Positions 1 to 8,857 are shown, counted from the stretch's first letter. The stretch: DNA of 42,926 nucleotides from Verrucomicrobiales bacterium (GCA_013213905.1 JABSSQ010000149.1:1-42926); one strand, 5' to 3'. Made by a program: numbers and translations. The notes: generated by a model not told the origin, from the letters alone.

Positions 1-1
1 G

Positions 2-1582
2 AATGCGCATGTTCCCTGGGTTCGTCACCCGGAGGTCGCCCATTGCCTCGAAGAGGACTGGCTTCACAGCGCTGTGCTCGAAACGCACCTGCCACTCCTG
101 GAAATGCTGTTCCGTCTTCGCGAGGAAGGCGTGCCTTACAAGCTGACGCTCAACCTCTCGCCGACTTTCCTGGCCATGCTTCAGGACCGCACCCTGAAGC
201 GTCGCACCCTCGCCTATCTCGACCGCACCCTGCGCCTCTGCCGGGACGAAGTGGAGCGCGGCGATATCACCGGCTTCGGCAACCTGGCGGAAACCTACGA
301 AGATCGTTTCCACAAACTCCGCTCTCTCTTCATCGACGACTGGCACGGCGATCTCGTGCGCGCTTACACCAACCTGCGCGACAGCGGTCACCTCGAACTC
401 ACCGCCAGCGCCGCAACCCACGGTCTGCTTCCGCTTCTCATGCGGGTGCCGGAATCCGTCCAGGCACAGGTCCGGGCCGGCATTCGACAGTATGTTCAGT
501 GCTTTGGCAGGATGCCACGCGGGTTCTGGCTTCCGGAATGCGCCTACGCACCGGCCATGAGCGCCCTGCTCAAGAACGAAGGCATCGACTGGACCCTGGT
601 AGAAGAACACGGCATGGCCGACGCGCCACAGACCGACGAGCTGTTTCCTTTCATCCCCGGAGAAACGCCGGACGGCCTCATTGTTTTTGGACGCGACCAG
701 AGCAGCAGCAGCGAAATCTGGAGCGCCGACGAAGGCTATCCCGGCGACGGACGCTACCGCGACTTCATGCGTGATGTCGGGCTCGATGCTCCCATCGAAT
801 ACTTGCGCGACTACCTTGATGACTCGGAGCAGCGACAGTTCACCGGCCTGAAATATTTCCGTTCCTCCCGCGACAACAACGAGAGTGAACCCTACGACGA
901 GGAGCTCGCCGACAAGGCCCTCGAAGAGCACTCGATGCACTTCGTATCCAGCCGCGGGGCCCAGCTCGCGTCACTCGAAGCCGACGGGGTCGAAAACCCC
1001 ATGATCGTCTGTGCTTTCGACGCCGATCTCTTTGGCCACTGGTGGTATGAGGGCACCAGCTTCCTCGAACGCATCTTTCGCAAGACTGCCGAGCGCGGTG
1101 ACTTCACTTTCACCAGCCCCGGTTCCTATCTCGCCGAAAACGCCGAGCGCGAGTTCCCGACGGTGACGCCGGTTTCCTCGTCCTGGGGTGAAGGTGGTTA
1201 CTTCGAAACCTGGACCAGCGAGAGCAACAACTGGGTGCACAACGAAATCCAGAAACGCGCCGAGCAGCTCGCCCGCTTTGTCCGCCTCTTTGAAGAAAAC
1301 CGCGAGGACTATACCGAGCAGGCCGTCGCCCACCGCCAGCGGTGCATGCAGTTGATGACGAAAGAGTTGCTCCTCGCACAGTCCAGCGACTGGGCGTTCC
1401 TGATGAACAATGAGCCCTCTCGCGAATACGCCGAGAAGCGCACCAATGATCACTTCAAGAACTTCGATCGCATCTGGGCACTAACCGCAAAATCGAGCGA
1501 CGAAGGCGAGTTTGACGAAATCGAACCGCTGAATCCGATCTATTCAGACTTGCCCTGGAACCTGTTCGAGCCTTACGAGTAA
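2..1582 (+). CDS. GH57 alpha-glucan branching enzyme-like protein (5' end cut off)
   Basis: Glycoside hydrolase family 57 protein, probably a 1,4-alpha-glucan branching enzyme or related glucanotransferase of glycogen metabolism. The ORF track starts at an internal GTG (74), but the frame is open to the window edge and reads AHVPWVRHPEV...EEDWL, which resembles the N-terminal AHLPFVRHPE segment of the family, so the true start lies outside the window. The GFWLPECAY motif (Glu near ORF-track residue 155) fits the GH57 nucleophile, and AFDADLFGHWWYEG holds the Asp expected as acid/base. The C-terminal third looks like the helical DUF1957-type region. The exonuclease gene starts 13 bases downstream, so the two are probably cotranscribed. 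Family assignment is firm; branching versus disproportionating activity cannot be told from motifs alone. Confidence 0.88.
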   Translation, partial: NAHVPWVRHPEVAHCLEEDWLHSAVLETHLPLLEMLFRLREEGVPYKLTLNLSPTFLAMLQDRTLKRRTLAYLDRTLRLCRDEVERGDITGFGNLAETYEDRFHKLRSLFIDDWHGDLVRAYTNLRDSGHLELTASAATHGLLPLLMRVPESVQAQVRAGIRQYVQCFGRMPRGFWLPECAYAPAMSALLKNEGIDWTLVEEHGMADAPQTDELFPFIPGETPDGLIVFGRDQSSSSEIWSADEGYPGDGRYRDFMRDVGLDAPIEYLRDYLDDSEQRQFTGLKYFRSSRDNNESEPYDEELADKALEEHSMHFVSSRGAQLASLEADGVENPMIVCAFDADLFGHWWYEGTSFLERIFRKTAERGDFTFTSPGSYLAENAEREFPTVTPVSSSWGEGGYFETWTSESNNWVHNEIQKRAEQLARFVRLFEENREDYTEQAVAHRQRCMQLMTKELLLAQSSDWAFLMNNEPSREYAEKRTNDHFKNFDRIWALTAKSSDEGEFDEIEPLNPIYSDLPWNLFEPYE

Positions 1583-1595
1583 GGGCGTTCCGAAC

Positions 1596-2150
1596 ATGCC
1601 AGAGAATTACGTCTACTTCGATCTCGAAACCCAGCGCTCCGCCAATGATGTCGGCGGCTGGGACCGCAAGGCTGACATGAAGATGTCGGTTGGCGTGACC
1701 TACAGCTCTGCCAACGGCTCCTACATGATCTACGACGAGGCCAATGTGCAGGGTCTGATCGACGAACTCGTCTCCGCAGATGTTGTCGTTGGCTTCAACC
1801 ACATCTGGTTCGATTACGAGGTGCTGATGGGTTACACCATCCTCGACCTCAAAGAGCAGACCACCAATCTCGACCTCATGCTCGATCTTGAGCAAGTCCT
1901 CGAGCACAAACCCAAACTCGACGCGGTCGCCGCCGAGACCCTCGGCGAAGGGAAAACCGCGGTCGGCACCGACGCCATCAAGTGGTGGCAGGAAGGCCGT
2001 ATCATGGATATTGCCGAATACTGCTGCTTCGACGTCAAAGTCACCAAGCTGGTGCACGAATACGGGGCTCAACACGGGATGGTGAAATACAAGAACCGGT
2101 TCAACCAGTCCCTCGAAGTCCCGGTGAACTGGAAAATGCCAGCGAGCTGA
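1596..2150 (+). CDS. DEDDy-type 3'-5' exonuclease domain protein
   Basis: A stand-alone RNase H-fold exonuclease domain of 184 residues. The three exonuclease motifs can be placed: Exo I as YFDLETQ (Asp and Glu, near residue 9), Exo II as VGFNHIWFDYE, and Exo III as EYCCFDVKVT, where Tyr-x3-Asp puts it in the DEDDy class. This resembles the exonuclease domain that accompanies some helicases and the YprB-like predicted nucleases. The substrate (DNA or RNA) is not evident. It follows the GH57 gene by 13 bases, which implies cotranscription but no functional link I can name. Its stop codon sits in the loop of a perfect 6-bp inverted repeat, and a hexamer-repeat element follows directly. Confidence 0.75.
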   Translation: MPENYVYFDLETQRSANDVGGWDRKADMKMSVGVTYSSANGSYMIYDEANVQGLIDELVSADVVVGFNHIWFDYEVLMGYTILDLKEQTTNLDLMLDLEQVLEHKPKLDAVAAETLGEGKTAVGTDAIKWWQEGRIMDIAEYCCFDVKVTKLVHEYGAQHGMVKYKNRFNQSLEVPVNWKMPAS

Positions 2151-2156
2151 GCTCGC
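2142..2156 (+). repeat. Stop-codon hairpin GCGAGC-TGA-GCTCGC
   Basis: A perfect 6-bp inverted repeat whose three-base loop is exactly the TGA stop codon of the exonuclease gene. No T-run follows, so it is not a classical intrinsic terminator. It may stabilise the 3' end or form the left edge of the repeat element that follows. Confidence 0.5.
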
Positions 2157-2159
2157 ACT

Positions 2160-2335
2160 CTTGATCTTGATCTTGATTTTAATCCTGATCTTGATCCCTT
2201 CTGGGACCCCGCGTCTTTTTCCTTTTCTTACTCCTTTTCTTTTTCTGCGGGTAATGGCACCGCTTTACCTGCGTCTCAATTCGCTCGGGAAGAGTAAGAA
2301 AAAGATAAAGATTAAGAAAAAGACTCCGGCCGGCG
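2160..2335. repeat. Hexamer-repeat inverted element between exonuclease gene and uvrA
   Basis: Non-coding low-complexity stretch built from degenerate hexamers. On the + strand 2161-2196 is six in-phase units: TTGATC, TTGATC, TTGATT, TTAATC, CTGATC, TTGATC. At 2213-2247 comes a pyrimidine tract whose complement reads in AAGAAA/AGGAAA-like units. At 2290-2325 are six in-phase AAG-starting units in the opposite sense: AAGAGT, AAGAAA, AAGATA, AAGATT, AAGAAA, AAGACT. The two flanks face each other, and between them GCGGGTAA (2247-2254) pairs with TTACCTGC (2265-2272). The whole can fold as a long imperfect hairpin. A GC-rich CCGGCCGGCGGCCGG follows. It encodes no credible protein and carries no transposase. 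Origin and function are unknown. Confidence 0.7.
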
Positions 2336-2350
2336 GCCGGTTCCCAAGGA

Positions 2351-5300
2351 ATGTCGCAATCCCCCTCCAGCTCCACTCCCAGCATCGAAGTCCGCGGTGC
2401 CCGGCAGAACAATCTCCAGGGCATCGATATCGACATTCCAATCGGCAAACTCACCGTCGTGACCGGCCCGAGTGGATCGGGCAAATCGAGCCTCGCTTTC
2501 CAGACGCTTTACGCCGAAGGCCAGCGTCGCTACGTCGAAACCTTCTCACCCTACACCCGGCAGTTCTTCGACCGGATGGACAAGCCGCAGGTCGATGCCA
2601 TTAACGGCATCCCTCCGGCGATCGCCATCGAGCAACAGAACGCCGTTAAGACGACACGCTCCACTGTCGGCACGATCACCGAGATCAACGACTACCTGAA
2701 GCTGCTCTTTCCCCGCCTCTGTCGCGGATACGATCCCGTCAGTGGCGACCTGATCGAACCGGATTCTCCCGAATCGATTCACCGCAAGACGGTCGAGCGT
2801 TTTGGCAAGGACACCACCCTGCTGATTCTCTTCGGAGTTCCCGTCCCCGCTGACACTCCCGTGGCTGAGTTCTTCGAGTTTCTCCAGCAACAGGGCTACG
2901 CCCGCGTCTGGATCTTTGGCAAGGCCTACCGCGTCGACTCCCCGGAGGCCTACGATAAGAAAAAACTGCCCGGCAAAGTCGACGTTATCCAGGACCGGGT
3001 TGCGCCGGCCCGTCGCTCCCGCTTTCTGGAGGCTCTCGAAAGAGCTCTCGATTTCGGAAAAGGAGTCGTCACGGTCGTCGATCCCGATTCCGGCGAGCAG
3101 GCCGCCTTTTCCCGGGGATGGACCTCGCCCGAAACCGGCACGGAGTTAAAGCCACCGGTTCCCGGCCTCTTTTCTTTCAACCACCCCATGGGTGCCTGCC
3201 CCGAGTGCCGCGGCTTCGGACGCGTCATTGGAATCGACGTCGATAAGGCCCTCCCTGACAAATCGCTCTCTATCGCCGAGGGGCTGGTTCGCGCTTTTCA
3301 GGGCGATGCCTACTACGAATGCGAAGAAGACCTCGAGCGCTGCGCTCGCGCCCGGGGCCTCAGCACAGTGACGCCATTTGACGAACTCTCAGCGGAAGAT
3401 CAGCAGTGGATCATCGAAGGCGAAGGCGGCGACCCGGAGGATGCCTACCAAGACGGATCGTGGTACGGCGTTCGCGGCTTCTTCGACTGGCTCGAGTCAC
3501 GGGCCTACCGCATGCATGTCAGGGTTTTCCTGAGTCGTTACCGCAGCTACACCACGTGCAAAGCATGCAAAGGCACCCGGCTCAAATCCGAGGCTCTTAA
3601 TTTCAAGATCAACGACAAAACCCTACCCGACCTCTGGCAACTCTCGATTGATGATCTGGCGACCTTCTTCGCCACCATCAAGGTGCGCCCCGAAGACCGC
3701 ACCGCCACGATGCTCTACGAGGAGGTCAGCAACCGTCTCGGCTACCTTCGGGAGGTGGGACTGGGTTACCTCAATCTCGACCGGCCCACTCGCACCTTAT
3801 CCGGCGGTGAAACCGAACGCGTCAATCTCACCACTTGCCTGGGCGCCAGCCTGACAAACACACTTTTTGTTCTCGATGAACCCACCGTCGGACTGCATCC
3901 GCGCGACGTCGGCAAACTCATCGGCGTTATGCAACGCCTCCGCGACCTCGGCAACACGATTGTTGTTGTTGAACACGAGGAAGCGGTGATTCGATCCGCA
4001 GATCACCTCATCGACATTGGGCCGGGACGCGGCGAAGGCGGAGGCCACCTCGTCTACGCCGGCCCCGGGGCTCACACCGCAGCTCAGGCCAAACCCTTCG
4101 CTAAGGAACACCCGGACGCACTCACCCTGCAATACCTCAGCGGAAGCCGCGAGATTGCGGTCCCCCAAAAGCGGCGCAAGCCGAAGCACAAGCTCACCAT
4201 CAAGCGGGCCACTCAGCACAACCTCAAGAAAATCGACGTCGACATTCCCCTCGGCGTTCTCTGCTGTGTGACCGGCGTGTCAGGGTCCGGCAAGTCCACC
4301 CTGATTCACTCCGTTCTCTACGGCAACCTGATGAAACAGCTCGGTCTTTCCGGTGCTGACACCGAGGTAGGTTCAAGCAAGGGCATCAAGGGAGTGGAAC
4401 GCGTTCGCGAGGTCGTCATGGTCGACCAGGCGCCGCTCGCCAAGACACCGCGTTCAACTCCGGCCGTTTACACCGGAATCTTTGAGCCGATTCGCAAACT
4501 CTTCACCGAAACGCCGGAGGGCAAATCGCGCGATCTCACTCCCGGCTATTTTTCCTTCAACAGCGGCGCTGGTCGCTGCTCCCGCTGCATGGGCAACGGT
4601 TACGAAAAAGTGGAGATGCAATTTCTCAGCGATCTCTACGTGACCTGCCCCGAGTGCGAGGGCAAACGCTACACCCCTGAAGCGCTTGAGATCGAACTGG
4701 AAGACAGGAACATCCACCAGGTCCTCACCATGACGGTGACCGAGGCGATCGAGTTCTTCTTCGTGATCGACAATCGCAAGGCCCAGAATGTGGTCGAGGG
4801 GCTCCAACTTCTCTCTGATGTCGGCCTGGGCTACCTGCGACTCGGCCAACCTCTCAACACTCTGAGCGGCGGGGAAAGCCAGCGCCTCAAGCTTGTTGGC
4901 CACCTGCTTGCCAAACCGAAGCAGGCCAGGATGGACGGCAAAACCAGCCTGCTCATCTTCGACGAGCCTACCACCGGCCTCCACTTCGATGACACCGGCA
5001 TGCTGCTGAAAGTTTTCGAACGCCTCGTCGATGCCGGCGACTCCGTCATTGTGATCGAGCACAACCTCGACGTCATCAAATGCGCGGATCACATCGTCGA
5101 CCTTGGCCCGGAGGCCGGAGCACACGGCGGAGAGGTGGTCATCGCCGGCACCCCTGAGGAAGTCATGGCTCATGCCGGATCACACACCGGTCGCTACCTT
5201 TCCCAACATCTCACTCCCCGCCTTTCGGTGGCCCGCGAACAGCTCAAGGTCGCCGATTCTTCGAATCCGGTTCTCTACGAAACTGATCGCGCAAACAACG

Positions 5301-7990
5301 TCATCCAGCTACACGGTGCCCGGGAAAATAACCTCAAGGAAATCGACGTCACTATTCCGCGGGAGGAGTTTGTCGTCGTCACCGGCCTGAGTGGATCCGG
5401 CAAATCCACCCTCGCTTTCGACATTCTTTTCGCCGAAGGCCAGCGACGCTTTCTCGACAGCATGTCCACTTACGCGCGGCAGTTTGTCGAGCAGATGGAG
5501 CGCCCTGACATTGATATTGTTTCAGGCCTGCCTCCCACAGTCGCGATCGAACAACGCATCTCCCGGGGAGGCGGCAAATCCACCGTCGCCACCGTCACCG
5601 AGGTCTGGCATTTCCTTCGCCTTCTCTACGCCAAGGTCGGCACCCAGTTTTCTCCCGACTCAGGAAAGAAGGTCGAGAAGCAAAGTGTCACTTCCATCGT
5701 CACCCGAATCCGTGAGACCTCGAAAAAGGGCAAGCGCCCCGTCAAGGTGATGGCTCCGCTGATCAAGGCGAGAAAAGGGTACCACACCGATGTCGCAGAA
5801 TGGGCCGGGCGACAGGGTTTTGACACCTTGCTGGTCGACGGGCAGTTCGTCGAAGTGGATTCGTTCGAGCGCCTCGAACGATTCAAGGAACACACCATCG
5901 ACGTCATTGTCGGCGAAGTGACGCCGAAGACCTCACCGGAGGACGTGCTCGAATTTGTCGAAACCGCGCTTCGTCTCGGCAAACGCACGCTGCGTTTCCT
6001 CGATCCTGACAACCGCATTCAGGTGGCGAATACCGAAATGAGCGATCCCGACACCGGTCGCTCCTTCGAAGAGCTCGATCCGCGTCTCTTTTCCTACAAT
6101 TCCCCCCACGGCTGGTGTCCCCTCTGCCGGGGTTACGGCACTGTCGAGAAACGGGTGGTCCGTTCCGACGAGCGCGACGCCGAATCACAGCTCGACGCGG
6201 AGCTGCGCGAAGAGTATCGACGCTCGCGCGCCAAGGATGAAAGCGACACCGAAGTTTGTCCTGAGTGCAACGGCGCCCGCCTCAACGAAGTCGCGCGATT
6301 CGTTCGACTCGAACAGGGCAAGAAGCAGATCGCCATTCACGAGATTGCCGCGCTCTCGGTCAGCGAAGCGAAGCAACTCATCAGCGGATTCAAATTCGAC
6401 AAGCAGGCCGCGCTCATCACTCGCGATATCATTCCCGAGATTACCCAGCGCCTGCATTTCATGGAAGAAGTCGGTCTGGGCTACCTTCAACTCGACCGTT
6501 CCGCCACCACGCTCAGTGGCGGGGAAAGCCAGCGCATTCGCCTCGCTGCTCAGTTGGGGTCCAACCTGCGCGGTGTGCTTTACGTGCTCGACGAGCCTAC
6601 CATCGGACTGCACCCGCGGGACAACGCCAACCTGCTCGACACTCTCAGCGCGCTCAAGGACAAGGGCAATTCCTTGGTCGTGGTGGAACACGACGAGGAA
6701 ACGATCCGGCGCTCCGATCACCTCATCGACCTTGGCCCGGGAGCCGGCCAGTTCGGCGGTGAAGTCGTCTGGGAAGGACCACCGAAACAACTCTTCAACG
6801 GCAAGAAGAACGGCAGCCAGTCCCCTACTCTCGAGGCTTTCACCAACCCGCTCATCCACCCCATGAAAGGGGGCCGCCGCAAGCTCCCTGCGAAGAACCG
6901 CAAAGCGGGCTGGATTCGAATCAAAGGCGCCAGCACCAACAATCTAAAGAACATCGATGTTCGCATTCCGGTAGGACGGCTCACAGTCATCGCCGGCATC
7001 TCGGGATCCGGGAAATCCAGCTTCATGCGCGGCGTGCTGAAGCCTGCGGTCGATTCGGCGCTGAAAAAGCCAACCCGCAAAACCGCCAAGAAGAAAGCCG
7101 CGCCAAAGAAAAGGGCAACCGTGAAGAAGACCTGGAAAGAGATCGAAGGTGTCGATCAGCTCGAAGCGGTCTACGAAGTCGACCAGTCCCCCATCGGAAA
7201 GACCTCGCGCTCAACGCCGGCGACCTACGTCAAAGTCTTCGACGAGATCCGGAAACTCTTCGCCCAGCTGCCTGACGCCCGCGCCCGCGGCTATACTGCC
7301 TCGCGCTTCTCCTTCAACACCGAAGGCGGCCGCTGCGAATCCTGTAAGGGCAACGGCCAGATCAAGCTGGAGATGACCTTCCTTCCCACAACCTACGTCA
7401 TTTGCGAGGAATGTCAGGGGCGGCGGTTCAACAGCCCCACCCTCGAGATCGAATACAACGGCAAATCGATCGGAGACATCATGGATCTTTCAATCGAGGA
7501 AGCGGCAGACTTTTTCCAAGGGCACCCCAAGATCTCCCGCACCCTTAATTTGATGAGAGACACCGGGCTCGGTTACCTCCGCCTCGGCCAACCCAGTCCC
7601 TCCGTTTCGGGCGGGGAAGCTCAGCGCATCAAACTCGTCACTGAGCTAACCCGCGGCATGGGTCGCTCCGCCAATGCCAGGCTGCGCCAGAACCGCCAGC
7701 CGAAGTCGAACCTTTACCTCATCGAGGAACCCAGTATCGGCCTGCATACCACCGACGTAAGGCGCCTGCTCGAGGTCATCCACCGTCTCGTCGATGACGG
7801 ACATACCGTCGTTGTCATTGAGCACAGTCTCGAGATCATGGCCGAAGCCGACCACCTCATCGAAATTGGTCCTGAAGCCGGAGCGGACGGAGGCACCGTC
7901 GTGGCTGCGGGAACTCCAGAGGAAGTGATTCAAGTCAAAGAGAGCCGAACGGCACCTTTTTTGAGACGTCAGTTAGGGTCCGGAGGATAA
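2351..7990 (+). CDS. uvrA: Tandem (double-length) excinuclease ABC subunit UvrA
   Basis: DNA damage recognition ATPase of nucleotide excision repair, about twice the usual length of about 940 residues because two UvrA copies are fused. All four ATPase modules are visible. Walker A motifs lie near residues 40 (GPSGSGKSS), 642 (GVSGSGKST), 1012 (GLSGSGKST) and 1549 (GISGSGKSS). Signature motifs are LSGGETER, LSGGESQR, LSGGESQR and VSGGEAQR. Walker B/switch motifs are FVLDEPTVGLH, LIFDEPTTGLH, YVLDEPTIGLH and YLIEEPSIGLH. Paired CxxC zinc motifs occur in each half (for example CPECRGFG and CKACKG; CESCKGNG and CEECQG). Module 4 differs, with Glu for the Walker B Asp and a Lys-rich insert (KKPTRKTAKKKAAPKK) near 1573-1590. 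The same architecture is known from Chlamydiae. An AAGGA abuts the ATG with no spacing, so the ribosome-binding site is poor, yet no other start fits. Confidence 0.96.
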   Translation: MSQSPSSSTPSIEVRGARQNNLQGIDIDIPIGKLTVVTGPSGSGKSSLAFQTLYAEGQRRYVETFSPYTRQFFDRMDKPQVDAINGIPPAIAIEQQNAVKTTRSTVGTITEINDYLKLLFPRLCRGYDPVSGDLIEPDSPESIHRKTVERFGKDTTLLILFGVPVPADTPVAEFFEFLQQQGYARVWIFGKAYRVDSPEAYDKKKLPGKVDVIQDRVAPARRSRFLEALERALDFGKGVVTVVDPDSGEQAAFSRGWTSPETGTELKPPVPGLFSFNHPMGACPECRGFGRVIGIDVDKALPDKSLSIAEGLVRAFQGDAYYECEEDLERCARARGLSTVTPFDELSAEDQQWIIEGEGGDPEDAYQDGSWYGVRGFFDWLESRAYRMHVRVFLSRYRSYTTCKACKGTRLKSEALNFKINDKTLPDLWQLSIDDLATFFATIKVRPEDRTATMLYEEVSNRLGYLREVGLGYLNLDRPTRTLSGGETERVNLTTCLGASLTNTLFVLDEPTVGLHPRDVGKLIGVMQRLRDLGNTIVVVEHEEAVIRSADHLIDIGPGRGEGGGHLVYAGPGAHTAAQAKPFAKEHPDALTLQYLSGSREIAVPQKRRKPKHKLTIKRATQHNLKKIDVDIPLGVLCCVTGVSGSGKSTLIHSVLYGNLMKQLGLSGADTEVGSSKGIKGVERVREVVMVDQAPLAKTPRSTPAVYTGIFEPIRKLFTETPEGKSRDLTPGYFSFNSGAGRCSRCMGNGYEKVEMQFLSDLYVTCPECEGKRYTPEALEIELEDRNIHQVLTMTVTEAIEFFFVIDNRKAQNVVEGLQLLSDVGLGYLRLGQPLNTLSGGESQRLKLVGHLLAKPKQARMDGKTSLLIFDEPTTGLHFDDTGMLLKVFERLVDAGDSVIVIEHNLDVIKCADHIVDLGPEAGAHGGEVVIAGTPEEVMAHAGSHTGRYLSQHLTPRLSVAREQLKVADSSNPVLYETDRANNVIQLHGARENNLKEIDVTIPREEFVVVTGLSGSGKSTLAFDILFAEGQRRFLDSMSTYARQFVEQMERPDIDIVSGLPPTVAIEQRISRGGGKSTVATVTEVWHFLRLLYAKVGTQFSPDSGKKVEKQSVTSIVTRIRETSKKGKRPVKVMAPLIKARKGYHTDVAEWAGRQGFDTLLVDGQFVEVDSFERLERFKEHTIDVIVGEVTPKTSPEDVLEFVETALRLGKRTLRFLDPDNRIQVANTEMSDPDTGRSFEELDPRLFSYNSPHGWCPLCRGYGTVEKRVVRSDERDAESQLDAELREEYRRSRAKDESDTEVCPECNGARLNEVARFVRLEQGKKQIAIHEIAALSVSEAKQLISGFKFDKQAALITRDIIPEITQRLHFMEEVGLGYLQLDRSATTLSGGESQRIRLAAQLGSNLRGVLYVLDEPTIGLHPRDNANLLDTLSALKDKGNSLVVVEHDEETIRRSDHLIDLGPGAGQFGGEVVWEGPPKQLFNGKKNGSQSPTLEAFTNPLIHPMKGGRRKLPAKNRKAGWIRIKGASTNNLKNIDVRIPVGRLTVIAGISGSGKSSFMRGVLKPAVDSALKKPTRKTAKKKAAPKKRATVKKTWKEIEGVDQLEAVYEVDQSPIGKTSRSTPATYVKVFDEIRKLFAQLPDARARGYTASRFSFNTEGGRCESCKGNGQIKLEMTFLPTTYVICEECQGRRFNSPTLEIEYNGKSIGDIMDLSIEEAADFFQGHPKISRTLNLMRDTGLGYLRLGQPSPSVSGGEAQRIKLVTELTRGMGRSANARLRQNRQPKSNLYLIEEPSIGLHTTDVRRLLEVIHRLVDDGHTVVVIEHSLEIMAEADHLIEIGPEAGADGGTVVAAGTPEEVIQVKESRTAPFLRRQLGSGG

Positions 7991-8092
7991 AGCCGAAAGT
8001 GATTGCGAGGCAGGTTCTTCAGGCCACCTCAACACACTCGCCTCGTCCTGCCAGATCCATCCTCTCAGAGCAAGTTTGAGGACAGGAGAATT
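7991..8092. other. Intergenic region after uvrA
   Basis: About 100 bases without a recognisable gene. GGCAGG (8009-8014) can pair with CCTGCC (8047-8052) across a 32-base loop, but there is no T-run, so I do not call a terminator. Confidence 0.4.
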
Positions 8093-8297
8093 TCAATTCC
8101 CTTCGATCGTCCGGAGAGAAAATCCTAAAATCTCATGCGCCAGCTTTATAAAGACATCCTCATATTCGATGACGTCTCTGAACCCTTTACAGAAACCGCA
8201 CAGCCGGGCCATCCGCCCTTGCGCGCTTCAACACCAGGTAGCCACGCAAACGCTCCACCATATAGAACCCAACAGTAACGGTCGAGATACCGGTCAT
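8093..8297 (-). pseudogene. Possible frameshifted small gene of unknown function
   Basis: Two short overlapping minus-strand frames look protein-like and may be one disrupted gene. The upstream frame (8297 down to 8187) encodes 36 residues beginning MTGISTVTVGFYMVERLRG and stops at TAA. The downstream frame (8212 down to 8093) encodes 39 residues with CGFC and an acidic/aliphatic stretch EYEDVFIKLAHEILGF, ending at TGA. A single-base change near the TTTCTG before the first stop would join them. Neither frame is in the ORF track because each is short. It lies downstream of, and in the same direction as, the repeat-rich lipoprotein gene, beyond that gene's terminator. I recognise no family. It may instead be one real small ORF or chance. 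Confidence 0.3.
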
Positions 8298-8394
8298 CCA
8301 CCGCACCTCCCACCGCTTCTGCCGCCATCATTGCCTCCTCTGCGACAGAATATTCGCACTGTTGCGTCCTTACAAAGTGGAACGCGAAACAAAA

Positions 8395-8423
8395 GAGCCC
8401 CACACCGTAACGGCGTGGAGCTC
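8395..8423 (-). terminator. Intrinsic terminator of the lipoprotein gene
   Basis: A 13-bp stem (two G-U pairs) with a TAA loop. Read on the minus strand it runs GAGCTCCACGCCG, TTA, CGGTGTGGGGCTC and then TTTTGTTT. It lies 30 bases past the lipoprotein stop codon. Confidence 0.8.
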
Positions 8424-8452
8424 TCTCAAATCGATGTTTCTTCAGGAACCGA

Positions 8453-8857
8453 TCACTCGGTCGCGTCTTCGACTTTCTTGGCAGCGTCGTTGACAACTTT
8501 CTTAACTTTGTCGGTCGCAGCATCAGTTGCTTCCTTTGCCTTTTCGGTCGCGGCATCGGTCGCTTCCTTAGCCTTTTCGGTCACGGCATCGGTTGCTTCC
8601 TTAGCCTTTTCCTTGGCCTCGCCAGCAGCTTTCTCGGCGTCCTTTTTCATGTCTTCAGCTACATCTCCTGCGGCTTTGACGGCATCATCAGCAGCCTCTT
8701 CTACCTTTTTCATGGCCTCTCCCGCCGCCTCTTCCGTTTTTTCCAAGGCGTCAGAAGCATCTTCTTTCATCCCTTCAACGGTCTTTTCACACCCGACCAG
8801 AAACAGGCCGGTGCATAACGCGAGCAAAAGCATCAGTTTTTCAGTTTTTACAGTCAT
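8453..8857 (-). CDS. Repeat-rich helical lipoprotein (LEA/apolipoprotein-like)
   Basis: A small lipoprotein of 134 residues. A signal peptide ends in the lipobox LVGC (Cys23), so the mature protein should be lipid-anchored in the envelope. The rest is almost only Ala, Lys, Glu, Asp and Thr and should form one long amphipathic helix. It contains an 11-residue motif, TEKAKEATDA(A/V), repeated three times with further degenerate copies on each side. This resembles the 11-mer pattern of late-embryogenesis-abundant and apolipoprotein-like helices, but that is similarity of composition, not proof of homology. At DNA level the core is three near-identical 33-bp tandem repeats. A clear terminator follows. 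The promoter region is shared with divergent leuC and contains a run of eight G. No obvious Shine-Dalgarno sequence precedes the ATG. Confidence 0.8.
   Translation of the reverse strand: MTVKTEKLMLLLALCTGLFLVGCEKTVEGMKEDASDALEKTEEAAGEAMKKVEEAADDAVKAAGDVAEDMKKDAEKAAGEAKEKAKEATDAVTEKAKEATDAATEKAKEATDAATDKVKKVVNDAAKKVEDATE
8513..8611 (-). repeat. Three 33-bp tandem repeats inside the lipoprotein gene
   Basis: Units 8513-8545, 8546-8578 and 8579-8611 differ at only a few positions, and each encodes one 11-residue TEKAKEATDA(A/V) motif. The unit is a multiple of three, so copy-number change would keep the frame. Confidence 0.9.

Noticed and set aside
43-774. 243-residue Arg-rich ORF
   Set aside because: Out-of-frame shadow of the GH57 gene with composition typical of shifted GC-rich sequence.
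2161-2604. 147-residue ORF beginning MILILILILIL
   Set aside because: It is translation of the hexamer repeat running into uvrA in the wrong frame.
8146-8556. 136-residue minus ORF
   Set aside because: It crosses the lipoprotein terminator and overlaps the lipoprotein gene in another frame.
8513-8611. 33-bp repeats as a CRISPR array
   Set aside because: The units are contiguous without spacers and encode an 11-residue protein repeat.
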